Positions 45,293 to 54,223 of a stretch of 64,000 bases of DNA are shown in pieces; within the stretch, counting starts at the first letter, position 1; each line of letters starts with the position of its first letter. This stretch comes from Flavobacterium sp. UBA7663. GTDB lineage: Bacteria; Bacteroidota; Bacteroidia; Flavobacteriales; Flavobacteriaceae. Position numbers and translations under genes: made by a program. The stretch is taken from assembly GCF_002483315.1 (NCBI RefSeq), contig NZ_DLHR01000028.1, forward strand, positions 62,001-126,000, written 5' to 3'. The notes under the pieces were generated by a model. It searched no databases. It was not told the DNA's origin and saw only the letters and a program-made list of their open reading frames with translations.

Positions 45293-45324
45293 TTTGATTT
45301 TTAAAAAATATTTAGTTACATTTA
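45293..45324 (+). promoter_or_regulatory. Possible promoter of the hybrid histidine kinase gene
   Basis: TTTG at 45293-45296 and TACATTTA at 45317-45324 (one mismatch to TAnnTTTG) are 20 bases apart, ending 25 bases before the ATG. Confidence 0.35.
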
Positions 45325-45349
45325 TAATTAAAATGAACCCCTTAAATAA

Positions 45350-48300
45350 ATGATAGTAACGCTACAAAATGGATTATTTTTTTTTTCCAACATACTTGCT
45401 GTTGCTAATTTATATGTATTTGTTTATTTAATTCTTCTTTTAGCTGTTTTTGGACTGTTTTTTAATTTTCAATTAAAATCATCTAATATCGATTTTAGAA
45501 CTTTAAGAAACACTATAAACCATCATTCTAACACGCAATACAGATATTATTTTTTATATCTCGGATTAATATTTCCTGTTGCCGAATTGTTCTATTTGAT
45601 TTTTAATGAATCTAAAAGCGTTAATTCTTATTTTGAATTTCTCATTGGTGCCTTTTGTGTTTTCATTTTCATAATAACATCAAAAAAAGAAATAGCTAAA
45701 TTCAGTTACACCATTTTTAGAATTTGTTTTTATTTACTCCTTTTATCTGTAATCTATGGTTTTTTTAAAGAAAAGATGAATTTTCTTTTGTTTTCAAAAT
45801 ATTTATTACTGTTATTTTTTGCTTTTGCAATTTTTAAACGATTTACTACATATCTAATTTTTATTGGCATCAACTTCATTCTTTTATTCATCCTTACCAT
45901 TTTAAAAAATGAAGAAACAACAAACATTATAACTCTTATAAACGCTTTGTTTATCATAATGATCATTCATTTAGGGCAAATAATACGAAACATTAAAGCA
46001 AACGAAAGACTGATTTTTACCCAAGATATTATAAACAACACAAACTCGATTATTATTGCCACAGACAACATGGGCAACGTGCTTTATTGTAATGATTCAA
46101 TAACTAAAATATTAGGTTACAGTCCAGAAGAAGTTTTAGGAAAAGCTTTTTGGCAATTAACAGAAGACACTGAATTTGAATCGATTGACTATACAAATAA
46201 ATTCAAACCAAATGCTGTTTATTTCAGAAAATTAAAGTGTAAAAACGGAGATTACAAATTCATACAGTGGACCGACTTTAAACAAAAAAATAGTACTTAC
46301 GTTGCCACAGGACAAGATGTAACTTCTAAAATTAGTTTAGAAACCAAGTATGCTAATTTGATTCAAAATGCTAAAGACATCATTTATGAAAGTGATCGAT
46401 ATGGCAATATCATTTATGCTAATAAATTTTCAATTCAAACATTAGGGTATCGATTAGAAGAACTTTTAGGCAGACATTTTAGTGATTTTATAAGAGACGA
46501 CTTTAAAAACACTGTGTCTAAATTTTACGTAGATTCCATCTCAGAAACAGATGAATTTGACATTTTAGAATTCCCTATAATTAAAAAAAATGGTGATGAA
46601 ATTTGGGTCTCACAAAAAGTTACCATCAAAAGAGATGAAAACGATATAGTTTCTGGATTTTCTTGCATTATTAGAGATATTACTAATACCAAACTTATAG
46701 AACTAGAAGAGCACAAAAGAATTGAAGAAATTAGTAGATTAAATTCTATATCCAACAAACTATCTACATTAAATTTTTTAACATTTCAAAGCTTAGATGA
46801 TTTAATTAGACACATATGTAAAGAAACCGCTATCGGATTACGAATCGATCGTGTGGCGCTTTGGGATTTCAATGAAGATCATATCGATTTGAAAAATATT
46901 TATGTTCATTGCGAAGACAAACATTATGCTGATTTAAAAATTTTAAAAAATGACATTAGTAACTATATTTCAAACATTGAATCTCAGCCTATAATTATTG
47001 CTTCAAATGTATATAAAGATGAATCTTTAGAGGAGTTTACAAAAGAATATTTCCCTAAATACGACATCAAATCGTTGTTAGATATTCCTATTTATATTGG
47101 AGGTGAGCTTAAAAACATTTTATGTATTGAAGCAACAAACGAACTGAGATATTGGACAAATGAAGACATCAATTTTTGCAAAACTGTTGCCGAAATTATA
47201 GCACTTGCAATTGAAACAACAAAAAGGAAAAATGCTGAAAATCAAATCATTTATAAAAATGAAATTTTAACTGCTATAGCAAACGTAACCAGTAATCTTT
47301 TAATTCACAAAGATAAAGACCAAATTTTTGACACTTCAATTGAACAAATAGGTAAAGTATTAAAAGTAGATCGCCTATATTATTTTGAAAATGATATCAA
47401 AACAAATTTAATAAGTCAACGCTTTGAATGGGTTTCTGAAACAGATTTAGCAGAAATTGATAATCCTGAATTACAAAATTTTCCACATGATCTTTTTTCA
47501 GATTTCATGGAAATTATTTTAACGAAAAAACCATATAATAGTTTAACAAAAAATATTCCTAAAGGGAATTTCAAAAAAATTCTTATCGAACAAAATATAA
47601 TTTCTATTCTAATAATACCTCTTTTTGATAAAGATACATTTTTAGGGTTTATAGGATTTGATGATTGCAAAAATGAACGTATTTGGACAGATGAAGAAAT
47701 CAGCATACTTCTAACATTATCGCACAATATCTCTTCAACTATCATAAGAATAAATAATGAAAAAGCAATAGCCGAAAGTGAGGAAAAATTTAGACTATTA
47801 GCTAATAACATTCCAGCTTCTGTTTTTTTAGTTAAATACGACGAAGCACGAACAAAAGTTTATTTAAATGACGAAATAGAAAAACTTACAGGCTATAATC
47901 GTGATGATTTTATGAGTAATAAAATTTCATTACTTGATCTTTATCATCCTGATGAAGAAGAAGAATTAAGAATTAAAATTGATGAAGCCTTACACAGCCG
48001 AAAACCTTACAAAGTAACCTGTCGTATTAGAAAAAAAGATGGATTATATGTTTGGGTAGAAGAATACGGAGAAGGTATTATTATTAACAACGAGGTAGCC
48101 TATATTGAAGGTGTATTAATTGACATTACCGAAAGAAAAATAGCTGAAGAAGCTGTAATTGCTAAAGAATTAGCCGAATCTTCTAACAAAGCCAAATCAG
48201 AATTTTTAGCCAATATGAGTCATGAAATCCGAACCCCATTAAACGGAATTATCGGATTTAGTAATTTGTTATTAGGTTCTGATTTAACCGAAATTCAAAA

Positions 48301-49690
48301 GCAACATTTAGAAACCGTTAATCAATCGGCTTCTACCTTATTAGATGTGGTAAATGATATTTTAGACATCTCTAAAATTGAAGCTGGAAAATTAATCATC
48401 GATAACGAAAAAACAAGTTTACATGCCATCATCAATCAATGTGTAGATATGATGAAATTTATGGCGCATCAGAAAAATTTGGAACTCATTGTAAATATCC
48501 ACAAAGATGTACATTGTGCCATTTGGGTAGATGAAATTAGACTGAAACAAATTTTACAAAATTTACTTAATAACGCTATCAAATTTACTTTAAAAGGACA
48601 TATCGAATTAGAAGTTTCGTCTGTAAATATTGGTAATAACTCATCAAAAATTAAATTTAGCGTTAAAGATACCGGCATTGGAATTAAAAAAGGAAACAAG
48701 AAAAAAATCCTTGAAGCTTTTACTCAAGAAGACAATTCTACAACTCGAAATTATGGTGGAACTGGACTTGGGTTAACCATTACAAACAGCCTTCTCAAAT
48801 TAATGAATAGTAAATTAGAAATTGATAGTGAACCTAATGTTGGCTCTACTTTTAGTTTCGAATTAGAATTAAAATCAGAAATTTGTAACAATCATTTAAA
48901 TATAAGTAAGCTCAACTTTAAAAAAGCTTTAATTATAGAGGACAATGAACTAGTGGCTTCAATAATTAAAAAGATGTTACAAAATTTTTCTATTGATGCC
49001 GATATTTACCAAAACAATTTAGAAACCATTCCTGATTTTGTTTCAGAAAACAAATACGATTTATTGCTTTTAGATTTAGAATATTTGTCTGAAGTAACAA
49101 CCATTAAAATCATAAACAACCTTAATAATCTGCCAACTATTTCAATAATAGTGATGCAAAATTCCAATTCGAAATTTAATGAAACTGGAACCAATAAAAA
49201 TGTTCAAAGTATCATAAAACCCATAAAACTTGATGCATTACAAAGTTACCTAAACCGAAATAATTCAGAAAAAATACAACCAATCCCAAATAGCAAGGAA
49301 GAAGTTTTACTTAATGCCATTAAAATTTTAATTGCTGATGACAACAAAATAAACATGCTCTTGACCAAAACATTAATATTGAACAAAGTTCCAAATTGCA
49401 TCATTTACGAAGCAAAAAATGGCCAAGAAGCAGTTGATTTAGCACTAGAAAACAAACCCAATATTATTTTCATGGACATTCAAATGCCAATTATGAATGG
49501 CTATGAAGCGTCGACAGAAATAAGAAAAACAAATCCAAATACAATTATTATTGCCATTACTGCAGGAATCATTACAGGTGAAAAAGAAAAATGCTTAGAA
49601 GTAGGCATGGATGATTTTATAGTTAAACCTGTCGATAAAATTTTATTTGAAAACACTTTATTTAAATGGATAAATAGTCTTCCTAATTAA
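45350..49690 (+). CDS. Membrane hybrid sensor histidine kinase with PAS, GAF and two receiver domains
   Basis: The 1446-residue protein has about seven N-terminal membrane helices (to about 213), PAS domains near 225-325 and 335-445, GAF domains near 465-630 and 640-795, a third PAS near 810-930, then HisKA with the phosphoacceptor His958 in ANMSHEIRTPLNGI. The ATPase domain has LNNAIKFT, KDTGIGIKKG and GGTGLGLTI. Receiver 1 (about 1187-1303) keeps Asp1242 and a Lys in IIKPIK but has Gln-Asn where the switch Thr should be. Receiver 2 (about 1324-1444) is canonical, with Asp1376 in FMDIQMPIMNG. No response regulator or Hpt gene is adjacent, so its target is unknown. Confidence 0.93.
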   Translation: MIVTLQNGLFFFSNILAVANLYVFVYLILLLAVFGLFFNFQLKSSNIDFRTLRNTINHHSNTQYRYYFLYLGLIFPVAELFYLIFNESKSVNSYFEFLIGAFCVFIFIITSKKEIAKFSYTIFRICFYLLLLSVIYGFFKEKMNFLLFSKYLLLLFFAFAIFKRFTTYLIFIGINFILLFILTILKNEETTNIITLINALFIIMIIHLGQIIRNIKANERLIFTQDIINNTNSIIIATDNMGNVLYCNDSITKILGYSPEEVLGKAFWQLTEDTEFESIDYTNKFKPNAVYFRKLKCKNGDYKFIQWTDFKQKNSTYVATGQDVTSKISLETKYANLIQNAKDIIYESDRYGNIIYANKFSIQTLGYRLEELLGRHFSDFIRDDFKNTVSKFYVDSISETDEFDILEFPIIKKNGDEIWVSQKVTIKRDENDIVSGFSCIIRDITNTKLIELEEHKRIEEISRLNSISNKLSTLNFLTFQSLDDLIRHICKETAIGLRIDRVALWDFNEDHIDLKNIYVHCEDKHYADLKILKNDISNYISNIESQPIIIASNVYKDESLEEFTKEYFPKYDIKSLLDIPIYIGGELKNILCIEATNELRYWTNEDINFCKTVAEIIALAIETTKRKNAENQIIYKNEILTAIANVTSNLLIHKDKDQIFDTSIEQIGKVLKVDRLYYFENDIKTNLISQRFEWVSETDLAEIDNPELQNFPHDLFSDFMEIILTKKPYNSLTKNIPKGNFKKILIEQNIISILIIPLFDKDTFLGFIGFDDCKNERIWTDEEISILLTLSHNISSTIIRINNEKAIAESEEKFRLLANNIPASVFLVKYDEARTKVYLNDEIEKLTGYNRDDFMSNKISLLDLYHPDEEEELRIKIDEALHSRKPYKVTCRIRKKDGLYVWVEEYGEGIIINNEVAYIEGVLIDITERKIAEEAVIAKELAESSNKAKSEFLANMSHEIRTPLNGIIGFSNLLLGSDLTEIQKQHLETVNQSASTLLDVVNDILDISKIEAGKLIIDNEKTSLHAIINQCVDMMKFMAHQKNLELIVNIHKDVHCAIWVDEIRLKQILQNLLNNAIKFTLKGHIELEVSSVNIGNNSSKIKFSVKDTGIGIKKGNKKKILEAFTQEDNSTTRNYGGTGLGLTITNSLLKLMNSKLEIDSEPNVGSTFSFELELKSEICNNHLNISKLNFKKALIIEDNELVASIIKKMLQNFSIDADIYQNNLETIPDFVSENKYDLLLLDLEYLSEVTTIKIINNLNNLPTISIIVMQNSNSKFNETGTNKNVQSIIKPIKLDALQSYLNRNNSEKIQPIPNSKEEVLLNAIKILIADDNKINMLLTKTLILNKVPNCIIYEAKNGQEAVDLALENKPNIIFMDIQMPIMNGYEASTEIRKTNPNTIIIAITAGIITGEKEKCLEVGMDDFIVKPVDKILFENTLFKWINSLPN

Positions 49691-49699
49691 TCCAATTAG

Positions 49700-49707
49700 T
49701 ATCTTTG
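49700..49707 (+). promoter_or_regulatory. -7 element of the HMG-CoA reductase gene
   Basis: TATCTTTG matches TAnnTTTG and lies 28 bases before the ATG, directly after the kinase stop codon. No good -33 partner is seen. Confidence 0.4.
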
Positions 49708-49735
49708 CTTTCTATTTGAAATTAATTCAGTTGCT

Positions 49736-51052
49736 ATGAATCAAAATGTTAAAGGCTTTTCAAAATTATCTAAAGAAGAAAAAATAAATTGGATTACCAA
49801 TACGTATTTCGTAAATCCAGAAGAAGCAAAAGAAAGCATTGTAAAATATTGGAATTCCGATGAAAATTTACAAAAATTACATGACGAATTCATTGAAAAT
49901 ACCTTAACCAACTTTTATCTTCCATATGGTGTAGCGCCAAACTTTATTATCAACGGAAAAAGTTACACAATTCCTATGGCTATCGAAGAAAGTTCGGTGG
50001 TAGCGGCTGCTTCAAAAGCTGCGAAATTTTGGGGAGAACGAGGTGGTTTTAAAGCTACTATTATCAATACAGAAAAAATTGGTCAAGTTCATTTTCTTTT
50101 TAATGGAAATAATGAAAAACTAACCTCTTTTTTCAATAAAATAAAACCAACATTTTTTGACGATACTCAAGAAATCACCAAAAACATGCAAAAGCGTGGT
50201 GGCGGAATTTTAGACATCGAGTTGAGAAATAAAACCAACGAAATTCCAAATTATTATCAATTACATGCTACTTTCAACACAAAAGACAGTATGGGTGCGA
50301 ATTTCATCAATACATGTTTAGAACAATTTGCTAAAACATTAGAAAATCAAGCACAAGAATATACTGATTTTACATCGGATGAAAAAAACATTCAAATCGT
50401 AATGAGTATTCTGAGCAATTTTGTACCAAATTGTGTCGTTCGAGTTGAAGTTTCTTGTCCGATAGACCAACTTACAGAAGATAAAAACATCGATTCAGCC
50501 GAATTTGCTCAAAAATTTGCGACTGCAGTTCGAATTGCAGAAGTAGAACCTTACAGAGCTGTTACTCACAACAAAGGCATCATGAACGGAATCGACGCAG
50601 TAGTTTTAGCAACAGGAAACGACTTCAGAGCTGTTGAAGCTGGAATTCACGCTTATGCAAGTAAATCAGGACAATATTCGAGTTTATCGCATGTAAAAAT
50701 TGAAAACGATATTTTCACTTTCTGGATGGAAATTCCGTTAGCATTAGGAACTGTAGGTGGTTTAACTTCGTTACATCCATTAGTGAAATTTTCAATGGAA
50801 TTATTAGGAAAACCATCAGCTGAGGAGTTAATGAAAATTGTTGCCGCTGCTGGTTTAGCTCAAAACTTTGCTGCTTTACGTTCGCTTACTACAACAGGAA
50901 TTCAACAAGGTCACATGAAAATGCACTTGATGAACATTTTAAACCAACACAAAGCTACCAAAGAAGAAAAACAACAAGTATTAGATTATTTTAAAAATAC
51001 TACTGTTTCTCATAGTTTGGTTGTCGATTATTTGGAAAAAATTAGAAGTTAA
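49736..51052 (+). CDS. mvaA: Hydroxymethylglutaryl-CoA reductase, class II
   Basis: This is a 438-residue class II HMG-CoA reductase. Conserved segments are PYGVAPNFIINGKSYTIPMA, the catalytic Glu in EESSVVAAASKAA, THNKGIMNGIDAVVLATGND (catalytic Lys and Asp), GTVGGLTSLHPLVK and the C-terminal histidine segment TTTGIQQGHMKMHL. Databases often call this class degradative, but in Bacteroidetes it is expected to make mevalonate for isoprenoids. The next gene, a GHMP kinase, starts inside its stop codon, so the two products are probably made together. Confidence 0.93.
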   Translation: MNQNVKGFSKLSKEEKINWITNTYFVNPEEAKESIVKYWNSDENLQKLHDEFIENTLTNFYLPYGVAPNFIINGKSYTIPMAIEESSVVAAASKAAKFWGERGGFKATIINTEKIGQVHFLFNGNNEKLTSFFNKIKPTFFDDTQEITKNMQKRGGGILDIELRNKTNEIPNYYQLHATFNTKDSMGANFINTCLEQFAKTLENQAQEYTDFTSDEKNIQIVMSILSNFVPNCVVRVEVSCPIDQLTEDKNIDSAEFAQKFATAVRIAEVEPYRAVTHNKGIMNGIDAVVLATGNDFRAVEAGIHAYASKSGQYSSLSHVKIENDIFTFWMEIPLALGTVGGLTSLHPLVKFSMELLGKPSAEELMKIVAAAGLAQNFAALRSLTTTGIQQGHMKMHLMNILNQHKATKEEKQQVLDYFKNTTVSHSLVVDYLEKIRS

Positions 51053-51966
51053 TGGAAACCCAAACTTTTTACAGTAACGGAAAATTACTCATTACAGGCG
51101 AATACGTTGTTTTAGATGGCGCTAAGGCATTGGCATTACCTACAAAGTTCGGACAAAATTTAGTAGTAAAACAAGGAACAAACAACCAAATTAAATGGAC
51201 AAGCTTTGATTCCGACAAAAGTATTTGGTTTGAAGACATTATTTTGTTTGAAGAAGTAAAAACTAAAATCACAAACGAAAACAATTCCACTGTAAAAAAC
51301 ACTTTAATTGAAATTTTACATCAGGCCTTTGTTCAAAATCCAAAGTTTTTAGAAAAAGAAGGATACGAAATTGAAACACACTTGACTTTTCCTCGCCTTT
51401 GGGGATTAGGAACATCATCAACATTAATAAATAGTATTGGTGACTGGCTACAAATTGATGCATTTGAATTGTTACAAAAAAGTTTTGGAGGAAGTGGTTA
51501 CGACATTGCTTGCGCGAAATCAAATTCACCTATAGTTTATCATTTAGAAAATGAAAAACCACATTTCAAGGCAATTCATTTTAACCCTTCATTCAAAGAA
51601 AACATTCATTTTGTGTATTTGAATCAGAAACAAAGCAGCAAAATGGCTATTGCAAATTACATGTCAAAACACCATCATGTAAATGCTGTGATTTCAAAAA
51701 TCAACACCATTACTTACGATGCCATAGATTGTAAAGAAGGAAAAGAATTTGCCAAACAAATGGAGAAACATGAAATTATCATGAGTGATGTTCTAGAAAT
51801 AGAAACCATTCAAGAAAAACTTTTTCCAGATTTTAAAGGTGTAATTAAAAGTTTAGGAGCTTGGGGAGGCGATTTTGTCATGGCGATTTCTAAAGAAAAC
51901 CCAACAGCATATTTCAAAGGAAAAGGCTATTCAGTTGTACTTTCTTATGAAGAAATGATTTTATAA
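51052..51966 (+). CDS. GYDIA-family GHMP kinase, probable mevalonate-pathway kinase
   Basis: This 304-residue protein has the three GHMP kinase motifs: the N-terminal YSNGKLLITGEYVVLDGAKA, the degenerate phosphate loop WGLGTSSTLINS (classically GLGSSAA) and C-terminal SLGAWGGDFVMAIS. The family-defining FGGSGYDIACA carries the probable catalytic aspartate and resembles the GSGxDVA of phosphomevalonate kinases. Its ATG overlaps the TAA of the HMG-CoA reductase gene (TAATG), a strong coupling signal. A role as mevalonate or phosphomevalonate kinase is inference; the substrate is not established from sequence. Confidence 0.85.
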   Translation: METQTFYSNGKLLITGEYVVLDGAKALALPTKFGQNLVVKQGTNNQIKWTSFDSDKSIWFEDIILFEEVKTKITNENNSTVKNTLIEILHQAFVQNPKFLEKEGYEIETHLTFPRLWGLGTSSTLINSIGDWLQIDAFELLQKSFGGSGYDIACAKSNSPIVYHLENEKPHFKAIHFNPSFKENIHFVYLNQKQSSKMAIANYMSKHHHVNAVISKINTITYDAIDCKEGKEFAKQMEKHEIIMSDVLEIETIQEKLFPDFKGVIKSLGAWGGDFVMAISKENPTAYFKGKGYSVVLSYEEMIL

Positions 51967-51994
51967 ACTCATTTTACAAAGCAATATAAAACAA

Positions 51995-52022
51995 AAAACC
52001 CGAATATTGCTATTCGGGTTTT
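51995..52022. terminator. Bidirectional intrinsic terminator between the GHMP kinase gene and tRNA-Phe
   Basis: Perfect 12-base arms (51995-52006 and 52011-52022) enclose TTGC. On the minus strand it directly follows the tRNA 3' end and is U-rich downstream; on the plus strand it follows the kinase stop by 28 bases. Confidence 0.88.
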
Positions 52023-52023
52023 G

Positions 52024-52096
52024 TGGTACCTCCAGGGATCGAACCAGGGACACATGGATTTTCAGTCCATTGCTCTACCATCTGAGCTAAGGTACC
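52024..52096 (-). tRNA. tRNA-Phe (GAA)
   Basis: The minus strand folds as a 73-base cloverleaf. The acceptor stem pairs 52090-52096 with 52025-52031, the D-arm is around GCTCAGATGGTAGAGC, the anticodon stem is ATGGA/TCCAT, and the T-arm contains GGTTCGATCC. The anticodon loop CTGAAAA gives anticodon GAA, phenylalanine. The discriminator base is A (52024), and CCA is not encoded, so it must be added by nucleotidyltransferase. An open reading frame that runs across it (52021 onward) is spurious. Confidence 0.97.
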
Positions 52097-52135
52097 ATTA
52101 CAATTTAGAGCATTACTGCTTGTTGATTGCGGGTG

Positions 52136-52166
52136 CAAATATAGAACGATTTTTATATTTTCCAAA
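52136..52166 (-). promoter_or_regulatory. Promoter of tRNA-Phe (TTTG-N19-TATATTTG)
   Basis: On the minus strand TTTG (52166-52163) and TATATTTG (52143-52136) are exactly 19 bases apart, a perfect Bacteroidetes promoter. It ends 39 bases before the mature tRNA 5' end. Confidence 0.78.
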
Positions 52167-52191
52167 ACAAATAATAAAAAAAATCAATTTG

Positions 52192-52199
52192 TATATTTG
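52192..52199 (+). promoter_or_regulatory. -7 element of coaX
   Basis: TATATTTG matches TAnnTTTG and lies 19 bases before the coaX ATG. It is divergent from, but not overlapping, the tRNA-Phe promoter. No TTTG sits at the proper spacing. Confidence 0.45.
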
Positions 52200-52218
52200 C
52201 ACTTCCAAAAACAAAACC

Positions 52219-52953
52219 ATGCTTTTAACAATCGATGTTGGAAATTCAAGAATTAAAGTTGCTGTCTTTGAACACAATAAGCAACTTGACTTTTCTATTT
52301 TTGAATCTCATGAAGCTTTGAAAAATTTTGAAAATATTTTTGAAAAATATTCCAATCTTCAAAAAATCATCCTTTCTTCGGTAGGAAAATTAGAAAAAGA
52401 AGTGATAGATTACATTCAAAATCGATTCCCAACAGAAATTATTGACCATAAATCGAAATTTCCATTTACCAATCTATACACTACACCAGAAACCTTAGGG
52501 ATTGACCGTATGGTTTTATCGGCTGGTGCTACCTTAATGTATCCAAATCAAAATAGATTAATTATTGATGCTGGCACCTGTATTACTTATGATTTTGTGA
52601 ATGCTGAAAATCAATATTTAGGAGGCGCTATTTCACCAGGAATAAAAATTAGATACAAAAGTTTGAATGATTACACTTCAAAATTACCATTATTATCAAC
52701 AAATGACGATTTTAAAATCATCGGAAATAGCACAAAAACCTCAATTCATAGTGGTGTAATCAATGGTGTAATCTTTGAAATTGAAGGGTTTATTTCACAA
52801 TATTCTCTTAAAAATCAAGATTTAACAATAATTTTAACAGGAGGAGACGCAGAATTTTTGGCTAAAAGATTAAAAAGCACCATATTTGCCAATTCAAATT
52901 TCTTATTAGAAAGTTTGAACTTATTATCACTATACACACAAAAAAATGATTAA
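52219..52953 (+). CDS. coaX: Type III pantothenate kinase
   Basis: This 244-residue enzyme phosphorylates pantothenate, the first step of coenzyme A synthesis. The ASKHA-fold motifs are intact: MLLTIDVGNSRIKVAVF (phosphate 1), ETLGIDRMVLSAGA, IIDAGTCITYDFVNAENQYL followed by GGAISPGIKIR, and ILTGGDAEFLAK. The ATG at 52219 is used because a longer open frame would run through tRNA-Phe. The gene overlaps the next by 8 bases and heads an envelope-related operon. Confidence 0.95.
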   Translation: MLLTIDVGNSRIKVAVFEHNKQLDFSIFESHEALKNFENIFEKYSNLQKIILSSVGKLEKEVIDYIQNRFPTEIIDHKSKFPFTNLYTTPETLGIDRMVLSAGATLMYPNQNRLIIDAGTCITYDFVNAENQYLGGAISPGIKIRYKSLNDYTSKLPLLSTNDDFKIIGNSTKTSIHSGVINGVIFEIEGFISQYSLKNQDLTIILTGGDAEFLAKRLKSTIFANSNFLLESLNLLSLYTQKND

Positions 52954-54202
52954 AAAACTTATAGTATTTGCTAGTATTTTTGTTTCAATAGCCTCTTGGG
53001 GACAAGACAATACCGCATCACCTTACTCTTACTATGGATTAGGAGAAGTGAAATTCCGAGGAACTCAAGACGCTAGAGCAATGGGAGGATTGTCAATTAC
53101 TGGGGATAGTATTCAATTAGGATTAATGAATCCAGCCTCTTATTCAAAACTGAAATTAACCACTTTTGCTGTTGGAGGAACATCTTCTTTCACAAATTTC
53201 AGTACTGATTTAGAAAAAGAAAAAGCACAAAGAACAAGTTTTGATTATCTTGCTGTAGGTTTACCATTAGGGAAATTTGGAATGGCATTTGGGTTAATGC
53301 CCTACTCAGCAGTTGGATACAAGAACGAAAACACAACGGTAAGTTCTACTGAAACAAGCTATTCTAGAAAAGAAGGAAATGGATTTATCAATAAAGTATT
53401 TGTCGGAGGTTCTTATACATTCAATAAAAATCTAAGCGTTGGTTTAGATTTTGCTTACCATTTTGGTGACATTACGAATGATTTTAACAAAAGGATTTTG
53501 GCTCCAGATTTTACACAGTACACAACACGAGAAAGAAATATCACCGAATTGAATGGAGTCTCGTTTAATCTTGGACTACTTTACAACACTAAAATCAACA
53601 CAAAAGTCACATTTCATTCGAGTTTAACTTACAGCCCAGAAACTAAATTAAGCACTAACAATTCTAGAAACATCGCTACTGTAATTTACTCAGCCTCAGG
53701 AGCAGAATTTTCAAACGATGATGAAGACATCGCGGTTCCTAACACAAATTTAATCATTCCAAGCAAATTAAGCTTAGGTTTTGGATTAGGTGAAAGTAAA
53801 AAATGGTTATTAGGAACTGAACTAACATTCACTCAAAACAAGAACTTAGTTAACAGATTTACAGAAACCATACCTGTTTCTTACGAAAACTCAACACGTG
53901 TTGCGCTTGGTGGTTATTACATCCCAAAATATGACTCTTTCTCTAATTATTTTGAAAGAATTGTTTACAGAGCTGGATTCAAATATGAAAATACTGGTTT
54001 AGTATTAAAAAATGAAAGCATCAATGATTATGGCATGAATTTTGGTTTAGGTTTACCACTAGGTTTCTCCAAAATTGATTTAGGTTTCGAATTTGGAAAA
54101 AGAGGAACTTCGTCAAACGGCTTAATTGAAGAAAATTATTTTAATGTAAGTGTTGGGCTAAATCTTGGCGCCAAGTGGTTTGAAAAAAGAAAAATTGATT
54201 AA
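52946..54202 (+). CDS. Outer-membrane beta-barrel protein of unknown function
   Basis: The 418-residue protein has a signal peptide (MIKKLIVFASIFVSIASWGQ), then SPYSYYGLGEVKFRGTQDAR and AMGGLSI, followed by about fourteen amphipathic strands with regular Gly and aromatic spacing, ending NVSVGLNLGAKWF plus a short charged tail. The N-terminal AMGG segment and NPASYSKL resemble the start of FadL/PorV-like barrels, but I cannot place it in a characterised family. It overlaps coaX by 8 bases and is followed by a TPR gene after 21 bases. Confidence 0.8.
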   Translation: MIKKLIVFASIFVSIASWGQDNTASPYSYYGLGEVKFRGTQDARAMGGLSITGDSIQLGLMNPASYSKLKLTTFAVGGTSSFTNFSTDLEKEKAQRTSFDYLAVGLPLGKFGMAFGLMPYSAVGYKNENTTVSSTETSYSRKEGNGFINKVFVGGSYTFNKNLSVGLDFAYHFGDITNDFNKRILAPDFTQYTTRERNITELNGVSFNLGLLYNTKINTKVTFHSSLTYSPETKLSTNNSRNIATVIYSASGAEFSNDDEDIAVPNTNLIIPSKLSLGFGLGESKKWLLGTELTFTQNKNLVNRFTETIPVSYENSTRVALGGYYIPKYDSFSNYFERIVYRAGFKYENTGLVLKNESINDYGMNFGLGLPLGFSKIDLGFEFGKRGTSSNGLIEENYFNVSVGLNLGAKWFEKRKID

Positions 54203-54223
54203 TAATTATTTACAAGCAGAAAA

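Noticed and set aside
52021..52218. Open upstream extension of coaX
   Set aside because: It runs through the complete tRNA-Phe gene, and the conserved CoaX N-terminus begins at the ATG at 52219.
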